Shown in pieces: positions 62,323-64,000 of a DNA stretch of 64,000 nucleotides. Positions within the stretch are counted from its first letter, which is position 1, and each line of letters begins with the position of its first letter. The notes under the pieces were generated by a model that was not told where the DNA came from, made no database searches, and was given only the letters and a program-made list of their open reading frames with translations. The position numbers and the translations under genes are program-made. The DNA is from Mesorhizobium sp. DCY119. GTDB taxonomy: Bacteria; Pseudomonadota; Alphaproteobacteria; Rhizobiales; Rhizobiaceae. The stretch lies in contig NZ_CP031834.1 in NCBI RefSeq assembly GCF_003590645.1, positions 2,418,501 through 2,482,500 on the forward strand. Direction: 5' to 3'.

Positions 62323-63930
62323 TTAAAATTTGACTGTGGCGAAGCCCTTGGGGCGCTGGCCGCCGGCATAGATGTTGCGCTGGTCCTGGCCGAATGATGC
62401 GCGGTCGAGGGCCATCCACGTGGCGAAGCAACCGTCGATGCGGTCTGTGCTTTTGCCCTTGTGCATGGTTCTGTTTCCGGCGGCGTCAGTGGCAATCTCG
62501 ACATTCGAGAAATTCCACCGCAGGACCGGGTGACCGCCGTGCTGGAGTTTTCCGTCCAAGATGGCAGTCTCGAGCCGGTTCAAGGCAGGGGATTGCGTGA
62601 CCCAACCCTGTTGCATGGTTATGACCGGGTGGTGGCTCTTGGTTAGCGATGCCATCAGGAGCGAGGCGTACGCCTTGTCGAACGCGATCTCCTTGACGGT
62701 GAAGCGCTCACAGAACTCGCGGATGTAGCGTTCCACCGCATCCTGATCGATGGTCACGCCAGGCGTCGGAGTGATAAAGCCGCGCTCAGCCCAGTGCGGG
62801 TAAGGCACGCCGTCCCGCTCAGCCTTGAGCCTAATGCCTTCCTCCGGGCAGAAGAAATGCGGATGAACCTTGAACCCGCCGTTACCATCACGCCAGCACG
62901 CGACAACGGCTGTAAGGTCGGTTGTGGTACTCATGTCGACGCCCAGCCAACACGGCTTGTCACGCAGTGACTCTATGTCGAATGGCTCTTTGCCCTTGTC
63001 GTAAACAGCCATGTCGACGAATGGCGAGGTGGCACTGTCGAGCCAGACATTCAAATGAAGCTGAAGCAGGACGTCGCGGTCGCCGGGGCTGTGCTCGGCC
63101 TTGCGGGCCAAGGTGCGAAGTTTCTTAAGCGACGGATAGCCGTGCTTAAGGCCGGGATTTACGGCGTGCCAAACTTCCTCCGAACGCCAATCGGCATCCT
63201 TTCCCGCCTGGAAAATGACAGGCAAAAAGGAAGGGTCGTCGATTTCTCCGGTCTGGACCTTCAGCGCATAGGTGTACTTCTCCCATGCGATATTCTCTTG
63301 CCCTCGGCCTGCCGTCGTCGCGACGACCATGATAGAGTCGTCGGTCTTGTTCAGCGAAGAATCCAGCACATCCCAAAGGTCGCGCTTCTTCCAGGCGTGC
63401 AGTTCGTCGACGAAAACAACCGTTGGCGTGCCGCCGTGGAGGACGCCGGCATCGGCTGAAACCGCCTCATAGCGAGTCCGGTGCTTTCGGTAGCTGATCC
63501 GGTTCTTGTAGTCGGTAATACTGACCTTGCCGCGCAGCCGGGGGTCAAAATTGACGATGTTCGCCAATTCTTCGTAGCACTCGCGCGCCTGCTTACGCGC
63601 CGATCCTGCCGACTGAATCAAGTTGCCGGGGGTCTTCTCAGGTCCAAAAAGGAATAGTGCAACAATTGCCGCCGCCAGGCTGGTTTTGCGGTTGCCACGC
63701 GGCAAGAGCAGGAAGGTCGTCTGCACCTTCATCGAGCCGTCAGGATTGCGCGGCCCGAACATCTTGCGGATTATCCGCTCTTGCCACGGATCGAGAACGA
63801 AGGGGTTACCCTTGGCCTTATTCTTCGGGTGTTTTAGCTTGCGTATCCATTGAACGTTCCGCTCTGCGTACCCAAAAGTGTCCTCGATCTCGGAATCGTC
63901 ATCAATCCAAGAAGGACGAATCGTCGTCAT
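62323..63930 (-). CDS. Phage terminase large subunit
   Basis: 535 residues with the Terminase_1/HK97-type architecture. The ATPase P-loop variant LLLPRGNRKTS is near residues 75-84, Walker B VVFVDELHAW near 171-180, coupling segment VVATTAGRG near 202-210, and an RNase H-like nuclease with GVDMSTTTDLTAVV near 331 and a late DRIDGCFA motif. Ends in a C-terminus linked to packaging. The ATG at 63930 overlaps the stop of the preceding gene (TGATG); an in-frame ATG at 63981 is less likely. Confidence 0.92.
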   Translation of the reverse strand: MTTIRPSWIDDDSEIEDTFGYAERNVQWIRKLKHPKNKAKGNPFVLDPWQERIIRKMFGPRNPDGSMKVQTTFLLLPRGNRKTSLAAAIVALFLFGPEKTPGNLIQSAGSARKQARECYEELANIVNFDPRLRGKVSITDYKNRISYRKHRTRYEAVSADAGVLHGGTPTVVFVDELHAWKKRDLWDVLDSSLNKTDDSIMVVATTAGRGQENIAWEKYTYALKVQTGEIDDPSFLPVIFQAGKDADWRSEEVWHAVNPGLKHGYPSLKKLRTLARKAEHSPGDRDVLLQLHLNVWLDSATSPFVDMAVYDKGKEPFDIESLRDKPCWLGVDMSTTTDLTAVVACWRDGNGGFKVHPHFFCPEEGIRLKAERDGVPYPHWAERGFITPTPGVTIDQDAVERYIREFCERFTVKEIAFDKAYASLLMASLTKSHHPVITMQQGWVTQSPALNRLETAILDGKLQHGGHPVLRWNFSNVEIATDAAGNRTMHKGKSTDRIDGCFATWMALDRASFGQDQRNIYAGGQRPKGFATVKF

Positions 63931-64000
63931 CGGCGCCGTCCCTGATTGATGGCCTCGAACGTGACGTCGGGGCGAGTCCATATTGATCGCCGATCAAGCG
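63927..64000 (-). CDS. 3' end of a prophage gene, probably next to terminase
   Basis: The last 24 codons in the minus-strand frame read RSIWTRPDVTFEAINQGRRR before TGA, which overlaps the terminase start. A small terminase subunit or an HNH nuclease is expected at this place; too little is visible to decide. The rest lies outside the window. Confidence 0.5.
   Translation of the reverse strand, partial: LDRRSIWTRPDVTFEAINQGRRR

Larger units (their letters stand above)
57513..64000. mobile_element. Prophage (one end only), inserted in dusA
   Basis: Starts after the dusA fragment and continues past the window. It holds a small divergent regulatory pair, a membrane protein, and a late module on the minus strand: terminase large subunit, tape measure, tail tip/fibre and a tail-chaperone-like protein. 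No integrase, portal, capsid or lysis gene is recognised in the part seen. The 92 bases before the first gene contain a long-loop inverted repeat (CCCCGGC 57556-57562, GCCGGGG 57579-57585). Confidence 0.85.

Noticed and set aside
58329-63930. Gene transfer agent cluster
   Set aside because: Although the tail-chaperone-like protein resembles GTA proteins, the interrupted dusA, tail fibre gene and lack of the standard GTA order point to a prophage.
1-64000. CRISPR array, tRNA or rRNA genes
   Set aside because: No regularly spaced repeats and no cloverleaf or rRNA-like segment was found when reading the window.

Overview
The window looks like the chromosome of a high-GC alphaproteobacterium, most likely a Hyphomicrobiales soil or plant-associated organism (Mesorhizobium/Phyllobacteriaceae type). 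This is inferred from gene order, codon use and the density of ABC uptake systems; no rRNA or other marker gene is present. About 57.5 kb is chromosomal accessory catabolism, and the last 6.5 kb is one end of a prophage inserted in dusA.

Layout. (1) 1-3126: a TonB-dependent siderophore receptor (cut by the window edge) divergent from an AraC regulator. (2) 3239-19052: a phenylacetate (paa) region. A plus-strand operon paaJ-paaABCDE-[extra PaaA-like ferritin protein]-paaZ is followed by a minus-strand operon paaG-paaI-paaK-paaR. Divergent from paaG is a five-gene branched-chain-amino-acid-type ABC importer. A near-identical TetR-type palindrome lies before paaJ and between paaG and the importer, so PaaR probably controls all three units. 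paaF and paaH are absent. (3) 19088-21513: a LysR regulator, an isochorismatase-like hydrolase and an F420-type NADP oxidoreductase. (4) 21568-27223: a LuxR-type GAF regulator, a flavin-dependent monooxygenase, and a divergent operon of FMN reductase, alpha/beta hydrolase, cupin and MFS transporter. This has the make-up of an unassigned aromatic degradation pathway. (5) 27327-39147: a sugar-acid island with mannonate dehydratase, a CUT1 ABC importer, two SDR dehydrogenases, a FadR/GntR regulator, an enolase-superfamily dehydratase, two proteins of unknown function and an FAD oxidoreductase. Two copies of the palindrome AACTTAG-N3-CTAAGTT mark its promoters.

(6) 39175-42074 is a worn junction: a frameshifted fragment of a transketolase-like pyruvate dehydrogenase E1 gene, an isonitrile-hydratase-like gene divergent from a GlxA-type regulator, and a decayed branched-chain substrate-binding-protein fragment with an in-frame stop. 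(7) 42187-44801: an M20 deacylase and an MHS-type MFS transporter. (8) 45045-57251: a minus-strand operon of dipeptide-type ABC importer (binding protein, two permeases, fused double ATPase), Asp/Glu/hydantoin racemase, HyuA, HyuB and an M20 amidohydrolase, with a divergent LysR regulator. It fits uptake and opening of a hydantoin, oxoproline or similar cyclic amide.

(9) 57453-64000: the first 18 or so codons of dusA, interrupted at the conserved APMMDWTD segment, mark the attachment site of a prophage. Beyond it lie a small divergent regulatory pair with repeated operator-like palindromes, a small membrane protein, and a minus-strand late module: terminase large subunit, tape measure, tail tip or fibre, and a tail-chaperone-like protein. 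No portal, protease or capsid genes lie between terminase and tape measure, which is unusual.
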